From contig DVGW01000028.1 in the NCBI GenBank assembly GCA_018712515.1, positions 51,347-115,346 of the forward strand: a stretch of DNA of 64,000 bases, in the 5' to 3' direction. The DNA comes from Aphodovivens avicola (GTDB lineage: Bacteria; Actinomycetota; Coriobacteriia; Coriobacteriales; Eggerthellaceae). Positions 17,954 to 26,500 of the stretch are shown here, piece after piece (position 1 is the stretch's first letter; the number at the start of each line of letters is the position of its first letter). A program made the position numbers and the translations under genes. The notes beneath the pieces are model-generated. The model was not told the origin of the DNA. It ran no database searches and worked only from the letters and a program-made list of their open reading frames with translations.

Positions 17954-18445
17954 ATGAAAGAGCTGCCGGCCAACCAGCTGGATCCGCGCGTGAAGACCGT
18001 CTGGCGCATCAACGACGCGGTGTGGATCTGCATCCTGTTCCTGTGCTGCGGCATCGCGTTCCCCATCATCGCCATCGTCGATCCCAACGCCGGTTGGGCG
18101 TGGATGGCCACGGGCATCATCGTCGCCGTGTGGGTGCTGTGCCTCATCGTATGGCTGGCGGTTCTGCCGCCGATCCGGTACGCGCGGTGGCGTTACCAGC
18201 TGTCCGACGACTATCTGGACATCGCCAAGGGCATCATCTGGCGCAAGCGGTTCATTATCCCGTTCATCCGCGTGCAGAACACCGACACGCGGCAGGGGCC
18301 GATCCAGCGTGCGTTCGGCCTGTCGAGCGTGACCGTCGCCACCGCCGCCGGAGAGCACGAGATCCCCGGGCTCGCCTCCGAGGTCGCCGAGCAGCTGCGC
18401 GACAAGGCGGCGGAGCTCGCGCGCATCGCCCAGGAGGACGTGTGA
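17954..18445 (+). CDS. bPH2 (bacterial pleckstrin-homology) membrane protein, YdbS-like
   Basis: A 163-aa protein with two membrane helices (about residues 22-43 and 46-68) followed by a bacterial PH domain (about 70-160; YQLSDDYLDIAKGIIWRKRFIIPFIRVQNTDTR). It matches the YdbS half of the ydbST pair known from Bacillus, which affects sensitivity to certain antimicrobial peptides. ATG 17954 follows CCGAAGGAGA. It overlaps the larger partner gene at TGATG (18443-18447), so the pair is co-translated. Confidence 0.88.
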   Translation: MKELPANQLDPRVKTVWRINDAVWICILFLCCGIAFPIIAIVDPNAGWAWMATGIIVAVWVLCLIVWLAVLPPIRYARWRYQLSDDYLDIAKGIIWRKRFIIPFIRVQNTDTRQGPIQRAFGLSSVTVATAAGEHEIPGLASEVAEQLRDKAAELARIAQEDV

Positions 18446-20388
18446 TGGACGAACGCGTTCCCCAGGGCGCGCCGGCGCAGGAGCCGCGGCTCGAGTCGGT
18501 TGCGCAGCCGGTGCAGGCGGCGCAACCCGCCGCATCTCAGCAACCGACCGCGCAGTCCGCGCCTGCCGTGCAGCCTGTCGCAGACCTGCAGCCCGCCGAG
18601 CCCCAGCGCCACTACGTGCACCACAGCTACATCTGGCTGGGCTCGCTGCGCTCCGCCGGCATCATCGTCGTGGCGCTCGGCATCTCTCTGTTCTCCTCCA
18701 TGATCGGCTCGTTCTTTGAAGGAGCGGGCCGTGTCGACGGATTCATCGTGATGATCGCCGGCCTCGGAATCGCGGCGATCATCGTGGTGATCTTCCTGCT
18801 GTGCCTGCTGTACCAGTGGTGGTCATACAAGCACCTGTGGTACGAGCTGGGCGATGAGGAGTTCAGCCTGTATTCGGGCATCTTCAACAAGAAGCGCGTG
18901 CATGTGCCCTACCAGCGCGTCCAGTCGGTCGACCAGCACGCCTCGCTGTGGCAGCGCGTCTGCGGCGTGTGCACGGTGCATGTCGACACGGCGGGCGGCG
19001 CGGCGCATACCGCCATCACCGTTCCGTATCTGCGCAAGGACCAGGCGGAGCATCTGCGCATGGAGCTCTACCAGCGCAAACGCCGCATCCTCGGGCTGGA
19101 CGGGGATGACGCGGCAATCGCGTCCGCCGCGCCGGGCGTCGCCCCTTGCGGATCCGTCCCGCCGCAAGCCGCGTCTGCCGCCTCCGCTGCTGCCGCCGCC
19201 CCCGCGGGCAACGTGCTCGACGTCGGCGCCGAGGTGTGGAACGACATGCGCGGCCTGTTCGCCGGCGACGAGGTGGACATGGGGGTCTCGTCCTACGAGT
19301 ACGGCCTCACCAACAAGGAGCTCGTCTTCACCGGGCTTTCCAACAACACCGGGTTCGTCCTGGCCATCATCGGCGTGCTCGCCACCGTGTTCCAGGTGGT
19401 GGGGGGCGTGATGGATGTGGCGGGCGATGCCGCCGGAGCCGTCGCCAACACCGCCCTCGCCATGGGATCCACGATCTTCGGCGGCAACCTGGTCCTGCTC
19501 GGCATCGTCGTCTGCATCGTCGTGGTCGTCGCGTTGTGGGCGATCTCGGTCGTGGGAACCTGCATCCAGTTCGGCGGCTTCAAGGCGCGGCGCCGCGGCA
19601 ACCGTATCGAGGTCGAGCATGGGCTGCTCCAGCATCGCATCCGCGGCGTGGATGTCGACCGCGTGCAGTCGATCATCGTGAAGCAGAGCGTCATCCGCCG
19701 CCTGCTCGGCTACTGCGAGCTGTCGCTGGGCAAGATCGACGCCGTCGACTCCTCCCAGGGCGAGCAAGGCCAAAGCCTCAGCCACCAGGGCATGGTCATC
19801 CATCCCTTCGTCAAACTCGACCGCGTGCCGCAGATCCTTGCCGGCATCATCCCCGAATTCGCCGACGTGCCCGCCGACGAGACGCCGCTTCCGCCCGTCG
19901 CGTTGCGCCGCGCCGTCATCCGCCGCGGCATCCTGCAGGGGGCGGGCTTCTGGATCGCGGTGTGCGTCGCCGTGGCACAGGTGATCGCCAACCTGGTGCT
20001 GCACAACGCCGAGCCCGAGGGGCAGATGGTGCTCGGCTACCTCAACATCGGCGCCTATGCCGCCTACGCCGTGTGCCTGATCGTGCTCGCGCTCGAGGTC
20101 GTCGGCGCGGTGCTGTGGGCGCGCGGATCGGGGTTCGCCTACAACCGCCGCTTCATGCGGGTGGTCAACGGGGGGTTGGCCTGCGAATCCGTGAGCTTCC
20201 CGCGTCGCAAGATCCAATTCGGCTATACCAAGACCAATCCCTTCCAGCGTCGTGCGCAGACGGCGACGATCGCCGTGCGCACCGCCGCCGGCACGGGCGG
20301 CACGACCGTGCGCCTGATCGACGTCTGTGAAGATGATGCCCAAGCATGGCTGGAGTGGGTGCGCCCCCGCAGGGATGCGGTATCATAG
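18445..20388 (+). CDS. Multi-domain bPH2 membrane protein, YdbT-like
   Basis: A 647-aa protein partnered with the preceding gene. After a Gln/Pro/Ala-rich N-terminus (1-55) come membrane helices (about 62-85, 95-120), a first PH domain (LWYELGDEEFSLYSGIFNKK...PYQRVQSVD), an Ala-rich linker, a second membrane/PH block (RRRGNRIEVEHGLLQ...VDVDRVQSI), then two more helices and a third PH-like segment (ACESVSFPRRKIQFGYT). ATG 18445 overlaps the upstream stop. The architecture fits YdbT; the molecular function is not established. Confidence 0.85.
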   Translation: MDERVPQGAPAQEPRLESVAQPVQAAQPAASQQPTAQSAPAVQPVADLQPAEPQRHYVHHSYIWLGSLRSAGIIVVALGISLFSSMIGSFFEGAGRVDGFIVMIAGLGIAAIIVVIFLLCLLYQWWSYKHLWYELGDEEFSLYSGIFNKKRVHVPYQRVQSVDQHASLWQRVCGVCTVHVDTAGGAAHTAITVPYLRKDQAEHLRMELYQRKRRILGLDGDDAAIASAAPGVAPCGSVPPQAASAASAAAAAPAGNVLDVGAEVWNDMRGLFAGDEVDMGVSSYEYGLTNKELVFTGLSNNTGFVLAIIGVLATVFQVVGGVMDVAGDAAGAVANTALAMGSTIFGGNLVLLGIVVCIVVVVALWAISVVGTCIQFGGFKARRRGNRIEVEHGLLQHRIRGVDVDRVQSIIVKQSVIRRLLGYCELSLGKIDAVDSSQGEQGQSLSHQGMVIHPFVKLDRVPQILAGIIPEFADVPADETPLPPVALRRAVIRRGILQGAGFWIAVCVAVAQVIANLVLHNAEPEGQMVLGYLNIGAYAAYAVCLIVLALEVVGAVLWARGSGFAYNRRFMRVVNGGLACESVSFPRRKIQFGYTKTNPFQRRAQTATIAVRTAAGTGGTTVRLIDVCEDDAQAWLEWVRPRRDAVS

Positions 20389-20393
20389 ACGCC

Positions 20394-21248
20394 ATGAGTT
20401 CACAAGCGACACCAACCGCCGACGGAGGTGGCCGAAGTAGCCGTCCGCTGAAGGCTTCTTCGCAGCCGACGCATCCCGCCGCGCCGTCAGGCAGGCAGGG
20501 TTCTCCCGCGCACGATTGGACCCCCTCGCAATTCCGCCCCCGCACGGCGCGCGACGCCTACGCGCATCGCGACGAGCGCGCCAACACCCCCGCTAACCTC
20601 AAGCAGCGCAAGCGCAACGTCCGCGAGTACACGCTGGGCGAGGAGATCGCCAACTCGATCAGCCATGGCGTGGGCGCCCTGCTCGCCATCGCGGCGATTC
20701 CGATCCTGGTTGTCGCGTCCTTGAACGCGGGCGGCGGGATATACCTGGTCACCGCCTTGGTGTACACCATCACGATGCTGCTGGAATACACCATGTCGAC
20801 GCTCTACCACGCCATCGCCGTCGATGAGGCCAAGCGCGTGTTCAAAGTGCTCGACCACAGCTGCATCTACCTGTTCATCGCGGGCACCTACACGCCGTTC
20901 TGCCTGATCACGCTCGCTCCGTTCGGGGGGATGTGGCTTTGCGTGGCGGTGTGGGCGATCGCGTTGGCGGGTGTGGCGTGCGAGGCGTTCTGGGTGTTCA
21001 GGCCGCGATGGGTGTCCGCCGTGCTCTACCTTGCGCTGGGGTGGTGCGTCGTATGGTTCCTGCCCGACCTGGTCGCCGCGCTTCCGCCCTCCGGCCTGGG
21101 ACTTCTGGTCGCGGGCGGGCTGTGCTACACCATCGGATGCGTGTTCTACGTTTTGAAGAGGATCCGCTACATGCACACGTTGTTCCACCTGTGGGTTCTG
21201 GCGGGAAGCGTGTGCCATTTCCTAGCCGTTTTGTTTTACGTCATGTAG
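20394..21248 (+). CDS. Hemolysin III / PAQR-family membrane protein
   Basis: A 284-aa protein with a polar N-terminus of about 85 residues and seven predicted membrane helices. The PAQR motifs are present: ANSISHGVGALLA, MSTLYHAI, LDHSCIYLFIAGTYTPF and the C-terminal LFHLWVLAGSVCHF, supplying the conserved metal-binding histidines. ATG 20394 has no strong ribosome-binding site, so the start is uncertain. The next gene (CorC-like) begins 54 bp later. Bacterial members are called hemolysin III, but toxin activity should not be assumed. Confidence 0.85.
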   Translation: MSSQATPTADGGGRSSRPLKASSQPTHPAAPSGRQGSPAHDWTPSQFRPRTARDAYAHRDERANTPANLKQRKRNVREYTLGEEIANSISHGVGALLAIAAIPILVVASLNAGGGIYLVTALVYTITMLLEYTMSTLYHAIAVDEAKRVFKVLDHSCIYLFIAGTYTPFCLITLAPFGGMWLCVAVWAIALAGVACEAFWVFRPRWVSAVLYLALGWCVVWFLPDLVAALPPSGLGLLVAGGLCYTIGCVFYVLKRIRYMHTLFHLWVLAGSVCHFLAVLFYVM

Positions 21249-21302
21249 GCCGCTTTCCCGGTGCGCGCGCCGGAGGCCGACGAAGGAGTTGAGAACAGCC
21301 CC

Positions 21303-22667
21303 ATGGACATAGGCATAAGCATCGTCGTCACGTTCATCCTCGTTCTGGTGAACGGCTACTTCTCGATGTCGGAGATGGCGTTGGTGAATGCCAAGCAGGT
21401 CATGCTGCAGAAGGAGGCCGACGAGGGCGATCGCCGCGCCCGCCGGGCGCTCGCGCTGGCGAGCGACTCGAGCAGCTTCCTCGCCACGATCCAGGTGGCG
21501 ATCACGCTGGTGGGGTTCGCCGCATCGGCCGCCGCGTCCACGAACCTCTCCGCTCCGCTGGCGGGCTGGTTCTCCAGCTTCGGGATCGATTGGCTGACGT
21601 TCATCGCGCCCGGTCTGGCGCCGGTTCTGATCACGCTTGCCGTGTCGTACCTGAGCATCGTGGTGGGCGAGCTGGTTCCCAAGCGCATCGCGCTTTCCAA
21701 CGCCGAGAGCGTGAGCAAGATGGTCGCCGGCCCCCTGAACGTGTTCCGCACGATCGCCAAGCCGCTGGTGTGGTTCACCTCCGCCTCCGCCAACGGGCTG
21801 TCGTGCCTGTTCCGCATCAAGAGCTCCGACGACCGCCAGAACGTGTCGGAGGAGGAGATCAAATACATCGTCAAGGACAACGACGAGCTCCTCGACGACG
21901 AGAAGCGCATGATCCACGACATCCTGGATCTGGGCGACATGACCGTGCGCGAGGTGATGCAACCGCGCGTCGACATGATGTTCGTCGAGGATATCGAGAC
22001 CGTGCGCCAGGCGGTGGACCGCATGCGCGGCACGGGCTATTCGCGCCTGCCCGTCTACCATGAGGACTACGACACCATCGTGGGCATCGTCAACTACAAG
22101 GACCTGGTGGCGCCCATCCTCGACGGCAAGGGCGACGAGCCGGTCGGGCCGTATGCCTACGAGGCGCTGTTCGTCCCCGAGACCAAGGACATCTACCCGC
22201 TGCTCTCCGAGATGCAAACGAATCGTCAACAGATGGCCATCGTCGTGGACGAGTACGGCGGCACCGATGGTTTAATTACCGTTGAGGATATTTTGGAGGA
22301 GATCGTCGGCGAGATCGGCGACGAGACCGACGTGGATGACGGCAAATTCGTCTCGACCGTCGCCGAGGGCGAGTGGGTCGTCGACGGGCGCCTTCCCGCG
22401 GAGGATGCCGCCGAGCTGGGCTGGCCCGTCTCCGAGTCGGACGACTACGAGACGATCGCGGGTTGGCTGATGGACACCATCGACGTCGTGCCGTCGATGG
22501 GCGATGAGTTCGAGATCGAGGGCTACCGGTTCAAGATCCAGGCCATGCGCCGCCGCCGCATCTCCACCATCCGCGTCAGCTGCATCGAGGCTCCCGCCGC
22601 CGACGAGGCGGATCCCTCCGATGAGGGGGCTTCGTCCGACGAGGCGCCCGCCAAGGACGCCGAATAG
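21303..22667 (+). CDS. CNNM/CorC-family transporter-like protein (DUF21, CBS pair, CorC_HlyC)
   Basis: A 454-aa inner-membrane protein. An N-terminal DUF21 membrane domain (about 1-200, beginning MDIGISIVVTFILVLVNGYF) is followed by a CBS pair (about 217-335; VMQPRVDMMFVE, IVVDEYGGTDGLITVEDI) and a CorC_HlyC domain (about 350-430). Relatives are linked to Mg2+/Co2+ homeostasis. ATG 21303 lies 14 bp after AAGGAG. The C-terminus is an Asp/Glu/Ala-rich tail. Confidence 0.9.
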   Translation: MDIGISIVVTFILVLVNGYFSMSEMALVNAKQVMLQKEADEGDRRARRALALASDSSSFLATIQVAITLVGFAASAAASTNLSAPLAGWFSSFGIDWLTFIAPGLAPVLITLAVSYLSIVVGELVPKRIALSNAESVSKMVAGPLNVFRTIAKPLVWFTSASANGLSCLFRIKSSDDRQNVSEEEIKYIVKDNDELLDDEKRMIHDILDLGDMTVREVMQPRVDMMFVEDIETVRQAVDRMRGTGYSRLPVYHEDYDTIVGIVNYKDLVAPILDGKGDEPVGPYAYEALFVPETKDIYPLLSEMQTNRQQMAIVVDEYGGTDGLITVEDILEEIVGEIGDETDVDDGKFVSTVAEGEWVVDGRLPAEDAAELGWPVSESDDYETIAGWLMDTIDVVPSMGDEFEIEGYRFKIQAMRRRRISTIRVSCIEAPAADEADPSDEGASSDEAPAKDAE

Positions 22668-22753
22668 CGGGAAGACCGGATGGGCGACACCTTCCAGACG
22701 GGTTCGATGCGCCCGGCGCCGCGGCGTGCCGTCGGGGCGATCGGGGAGGCACT

Positions 22754-23788
22754 GTGACGGGGAAACGATGGCAACGATCGCGTGACGCGGTGGCGGGCGG
22801 CGTATGCGCCGGCCTCGCCGACGTCCTGGGCATCGATGCCGTGGTCGTCCGCATCCTCGCCGTGCTGCTGTGCCTGATAACCGTGGGATTGGGCGCCGTC
22901 GTCTACATCGTGCTGTGGGTGCTGATGCCGCTTGCTCCCGAAGACCCCCTGCCCCTGGACGTGAGGCCGCATGAGGCGACGTCCGAAACCTACGGGGCCA
23001 TCGATGTCGCGTCGGACGATGGCGCCAAAGGCGCCGCCTCGCCCAAGGCGGACGTTTCCGCGCGCCGCGACGTGTACGCCGCCGCGGGGCACGTCCCACC
23101 CCAGCCGCCGCTCGGGGCCCAGGCCGCCGCTGCGGCGGTCGCATCCCGCATCGCCGCCGGCATCGCGCCTACGGGCGACCTCCAAGCTCCCCCCGTCCAG
23201 CCGATCTCCGCGCCGGCCGTCCCGCTGGACGCCGCCGCGCCGGAGGCGTCTGCCGTGCAGGGAGCCGCCTCCGCCAAGCCGCGCCGGACCCTGGCGCCGT
23301 CCCCGGTCGCGCGCTCGCTGCTTCTGTGGGCGTTTCTCGCCGTGGCGTTCGTCGGAATCCTCCGCCTGCTGGGCTTCGTCGTGCAGGGAGCGAGCTGGTG
23401 GCGCTTCTGGCCGTTGTTCTTCGTGCTGTCGGGCATCGCGGTGATGGCGGTGCCGGGCAAACAGGGCGTCCGGATGGCGCATGCGGTCACGGGATGGTTC
23501 TTCGTGGCGGCGGGAAGCGTCGTCCTGCCCATGAGCGTGGGGCTTGTCCGGTGGATGTCGCTCGGTCCGTGGCTGGCCGCGCTGTGGCCGCTCGCCCTGT
23601 TCGCGATCGCGTTCCTCGTGGTGGCGTGGATGCGCCGCTCGTGGCCCTGGGCGCTCGGTGCCGGCGTGCTGTTCACGGCGTTCTGCGTGTTCGGGTTGCT
23701 GCTGTTCGCCGAGCCGGGGGCGACGCCGTCTGTCGTCCTCGATCTGCCGCTCGGCCGCGACGTCGAGATCGTCTATCCGTTCAAGTAG
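22754..23788 (+). CDS. PspC-domain membrane protein
   Basis: A 344-aa protein with an N-terminal PspC domain (about 1-62: DAVAGGVCAGLADVLGIDAVVVRILAVL) containing a membrane helix, a long disordered Ala/Pro-rich region (65-185), and four C-terminal hydrophobic segments (about 188-335). The start is GTG 22754 preceded by GGGGAGG. PspC proteins take part in envelope-stress (phage-shock) signalling; the C-terminal membrane block is like DUF5668-type modules, which is an inference. Confidence 0.82.
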   Translation: MTGKRWQRSRDAVAGGVCAGLADVLGIDAVVVRILAVLLCLITVGLGAVVYIVLWVLMPLAPEDPLPLDVRPHEATSETYGAIDVASDDGAKGAASPKADVSARRDVYAAAGHVPPQPPLGAQAAAAAVASRIAAGIAPTGDLQAPPVQPISAPAVPLDAAAPEASAVQGAASAKPRRTLAPSPVARSLLLWAFLAVAFVGILRLLGFVVQGASWWRFWPLFFVLSGIAVMAVPGKQGVRMAHAVTGWFFVAAGSVVLPMSVGLVRWMSLGPWLAALWPLALFAIAFLVVAWMRRSWPWALGAGVLFTAFCVFGLLLFAEPGATPSVVLDLPLGRDVEIVYPFK

Positions 23789-23881
23789 CGGTTGACGTTC
23801 GGCGCCCCGAATGACGACCTGCGGAAGCGTAATTGCGGGGTCTGTCAAGCGAACAAATGATGGAGAGCGTCTCCATAAAAC

Positions 23882-23911
23882 TTTGCGGTCACCCAGCACC
23901 CTACGGTAAAA
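23882..23911 (+). promoter_or_regulatory. Candidate sigma70-type promoter for the secreted hydrolase-like gene
   Basis: TTGCGG (23882-23887), 18-bp spacer, TAAAAT (23906-23911). It lies about 125 bp upstream of the TTG start at 24037, in an AT-richer stretch than its surroundings. Confidence 0.45.
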
Positions 23912-24036
23912 TATCACCTGTCAAAACAGCATAGCGCTCTGTCTTTTGCAGCAATCACACCCCGACAATCCAATAAGCTGCTCGACGCCCGCCTCGTCGG
24001 GTCGGTGCTATTGCTGCGTGGAAAGGCAGTGGATTT

Positions 24037-24846
24037 TTGGCTAGCAAACGATACAAGCAGCGCAAGTCGAGCGTTGTCGTCAAGATGATCATGGTGGCGT
24101 GCGTCTCCCTGGTCATGGCGGGCTTCATCGGCTTCGGCATCGCCTCGGCAGGCGGCGCGACCACGGATGAGGGCGCGTTCGGCCTGGACGGGACGATGGC
24201 GGCAAGCGCCGCGCAGGATCGCGCCATCGTCGTGTCGGGTTCCTCCGCGGCGACGGACGATTCCATTCTCACCAACACGTCTCAGCGAGACATCTCTCCC
24301 ACCGTGCAGGCGATCGAAGAGCAGCTCGAGGCCGAGCGCCGCGCCGCCGAGGAGCAGGCGCGTGCCGAGGAGCAGGCGCGCATCGCCGCCGCCGAGGAGG
24401 CCAAGGCGGTTCAGCAGGTTGCCGTCGCGCAGGATGCCGCGGCTTCGGATCTCGCGGCTTTGACCGACGTCGACTGGAGCGTGGGCGAGGAGGCCTTCGT
24501 CGCCGAATGGACCGCGCGCATCGACGCCTACCTGTCCGGCTCGCCCCTGGCGGGCATGGGCTCGGTGTTCGCCCAGGCGGCTTGGAACAACGGCGTCGAC
24601 CCCCGCTTCTCCCCGGCGATCTCCAACACCGAAAGCTCCAAGGGCTCGCATTGCTTCCTGCCCCACAACGCATGGGGCTGGGGCAGCAGCAGCTGGGGCA
24701 GCTGGGAAGAGGCCATCAACGCCCATGTGGCGGGCCTGGCGAGCGGCTACGGCTACTCGCTGACCTACGCCGCGGCGCAGAAATACTGCCCGCCCAACTA
24801 CGACCACTGGTTCCACAACACGCTCGCCCAGATGATGATGATCTAG
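24037..24846 (+). CDS. Secreted or membrane-anchored peptidoglycan-hydrolase-like protein
   Basis: A 269-aa protein. A basic N-terminus (MASKRYKQRKSS) leads into one hydrophobic segment (about 17-45), then a Glu/Ala-rich coiled coil (about 88-130) and a C-terminal domain (about 145-269) with AWNNGVDPRFSPAISNTESS, NAWGWGSSSWGSWEEAI and KYCPPNY. This domain resembles glucosaminidase/lysozyme-like folds common in Actinobacteria; the Glu in NTESS is the likely catalytic acid. The start is a TTG at 24037 after GAAAGG. Exact activity is not established. Confidence 0.75.
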   Translation: MASKRYKQRKSSVVVKMIMVACVSLVMAGFIGFGIASAGGATTDEGAFGLDGTMAASAAQDRAIVVSGSSAATDDSILTNTSQRDISPTVQAIEEQLEAERRAAEEQARAEEQARIAAAEEAKAVQQVAVAQDAAASDLAALTDVDWSVGEEAFVAEWTARIDAYLSGSPLAGMGSVFAQAAWNNGVDPRFSPAISNTESSKGSHCFLPHNAWGWGSSSWGSWEEAINAHVAGLASGYGYSLTYAAAQKYCPPNYDHWFHNTLAQMMMI

Positions 24847-24899
24847 CCGGCGCGCCGGAGGGGCGCCGCGCGGACGTCGGGAATCAGCTAGGGATGTTC

Positions 24900-24932
24900 A
24901 AGGGGTTGCAGCTGAGGGCTGCAGCCCTTTTC
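24900..24932 (+). terminator. Rho-independent terminator
   Basis: AAGGGGTTGCAGC (24900-24912), loop TGAGG, GCTGCAGCCCTTTT (24918-24931): a stem with one bulge followed by T residues. It separates the hydrolase-like gene from the potassium regulators. A -10-like TAGAAT (24946-24951) lies just beyond. Confidence 0.75.
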
Positions 24933-25015
24933 CGTTTCACGTGCGGTAGAATTGGCGTTGCGCCGCGCTTCATGCGCCAAGCGCGGACGGATATGAGCTT
25001 CGGGAAGGGAGCCGT

Positions 25016-25678
25016 GTGAGCAGCAACGTCATCGTGGTGGGGTGCGGACGCGTGGGTTCGCAGCTCGCCAACATGCTTTCCGACAACGGCGACAACGTAT
25101 GCGTGATCGACCGCAATGCCGACGCGTTCGCCAACCTGGGCCGCAACTTCAACGGGGCGACCGTCCAGGGGATCGGCACCGACAGCGACACGCTCGAGAA
25201 GGCGGGCGTCGAGGAATGCGACGTGCTCGCCGCCGTCACGCAGTTCGACAACACCAACCTGATGGTGGCGCGCGTGGGCGGCCTGCTCTACGACGTCCCC
25301 CATGTGATCGCCCGCCTGTACAACCCCGATCACGAGCGCGCCTACATGCAGCTCGGCATCGACTACGTCTGCGGCACGTCGCTTGTCGCCGAGGACGTCT
25401 TCGGCAAGATCGTCTCCGGCCACGGCTCGCATCTGGACACGTTCGGGGAGTTCGAGGTGCTGCGCTTCTCGCTCGATCTCAGCTGGGCCGAGAAGCGCAC
25501 CGTGCGCGCCGGCGAGCTGGAGCGCGATCACGACATCCGCGTCGTCGCCTTCGAGCGCTCCGACGGTTCGGCGAGCTCCATTCCCACCAAGGACTCCATC
25601 CTCTACCACGGCGACTCGCTGCTGGTGTGCATCCGGCACGACCTCATCGACTCGTTCTCAAAATACATCCAGGAATGA
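25016..25678 (+). CDS. TrkA-family potassium uptake regulator (RCK_N + RCK_C), first copy
   Basis: Cytoplasmic regulatory subunit (220 aa) of a Trk/Ktr K+ transporter. The NAD-binding Rossmann motif is VIVVGCGRVGSQLANML (residues 5-21), with D31 of VIDRN as the adenosine-binding acidic residue; a C-terminal RCK_C/TrkA_C domain spans about 140-220. The start is GTG 25016 after GGGAAGGGA. A second TrkA-like gene follows, matching the two-gene CeoB/CeoC arrangement of other Actinobacteria. No TrkH channel gene is in the window. Confidence 0.9.
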   Translation: MSSNVIVVGCGRVGSQLANMLSDNGDNVCVIDRNADAFANLGRNFNGATVQGIGTDSDTLEKAGVEECDVLAAVTQFDNTNLMVARVGGLLYDVPHVIARLYNPDHERAYMQLGIDYVCGTSLVAEDVFGKIVSGHGSHLDTFGEFEVLRFSLDLSWAEKRTVRAGELERDHDIRVVAFERSDGSASSIPTKDSILYHGDSLLVCIRHDLIDSFSKYIQE

Positions 25679-25759
25679 GGGGTTCCGTCGGCTTGCCAGC
25701 CGGAGAAGCCCTTGCTGGCAGCATAGGCGAAACGCATATCAAACCCAGGAGGTAGTCAT

Positions 25760-26431
25760 ATGTACGTAGTCATCATGGGCGGCGGCAAGGTGGGCGAGTA
25801 CCTTGCGACGGTTCTTCTGAACAGCGGAAACGAAGTTGCCTTGATCGAGAACGATCTGGCGACGGCGGACAAGCTCTCCATCGTGCTGCAGGGCAGCTAC
25901 ATGGTCATCCACGGCGATGGCTGCGACTCCAAATACCAGGAGGACGCCGGCATCCGCCGCGCCGACGTGTTCGTGGCGGCCACCGGCCAGGACGACAACA
26001 ACCTCGTGTCCTGCGAGATCGCGCAGCGCGTGTTCAGCGTGCCGCGCTGCATCGCGCGCGTCAACCACCCCAAGAACCTGCGCATCTTCAAGGAGGTGGG
26101 CATCGAGTGCGTCTCCTCGACGACGCTCATCGCCAACCTCATCGAGGAGGAGACGCTTCTGGGCAGCGTGAGCGTCGCGTCATCGCTCACGCACGGCAAC
26201 GTCGTGCTGACCGAGATCCGCGTCCCGCGCATGCGCCTGCACTCGAACGAGACCGGCGTCCGCGCGCTCGACATGCCCATGCCCGAGAACAGCCTGATCG
26301 TCGCGGTTTCCACAACCGATGACGTGCAGGTGGTGGGCGAGGACACCTATCTCATGCCCGGCGACACCGCCATCATCGCCGCCGACAACGAGGTTCTCGA
26401 CGAGGTCCGCTCCCTCTTCCGCGGACTGTAG
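25760..26431 (+). CDS. TrkA-family potassium uptake regulator, second copy
   Basis: A 223-aa paralogue of the preceding gene with the same layout: MYVVIMGGGKVGEYLATVL (Rossmann GxGxxG variant GGGKVG), LIENDLATADKL, GDGCDSKYQEDAGI, and an RCK_C domain (about 135-223). A strong AGGAGG precedes ATG 25760. The 81-bp gap contains a short inverted repeat (TGCCAGC/GCTGGCA). The two proteins probably form a hetero-oligomeric ring on a Trk-type channel (family inference). Confidence 0.9.
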   Translation: MYVVIMGGGKVGEYLATVLLNSGNEVALIENDLATADKLSIVLQGSYMVIHGDGCDSKYQEDAGIRRADVFVAATGQDDNNLVSCEIAQRVFSVPRCIARVNHPKNLRIFKEVGIECVSSTTLIANLIEEETLLGSVSVASSLTHGNVVLTEIRVPRMRLHSNETGVRALDMPMPENSLIVAVSTTDDVQVVGEDTYLMPGDTAIIAADNEVLDEVRSLFRGL

Positions 26432-26456
26432 GCGCAACGCGCCGCACCGGGCAGGG

Positions 26457-26462
26457 TATAAT
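26457..26462 (+). promoter_or_regulatory. Consensus -10 box (TATAAT) for purB
   Basis: A perfect TATAAT lies 38 bp before the purB GTG start, immediately after the second TrkA gene. No good -35 is visible 17 bp upstream. Confidence 0.4.
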
Positions 26463-26500
26463 CAGCACAGCATGTATCAAGGCGAGGGAAAGGCACGCTG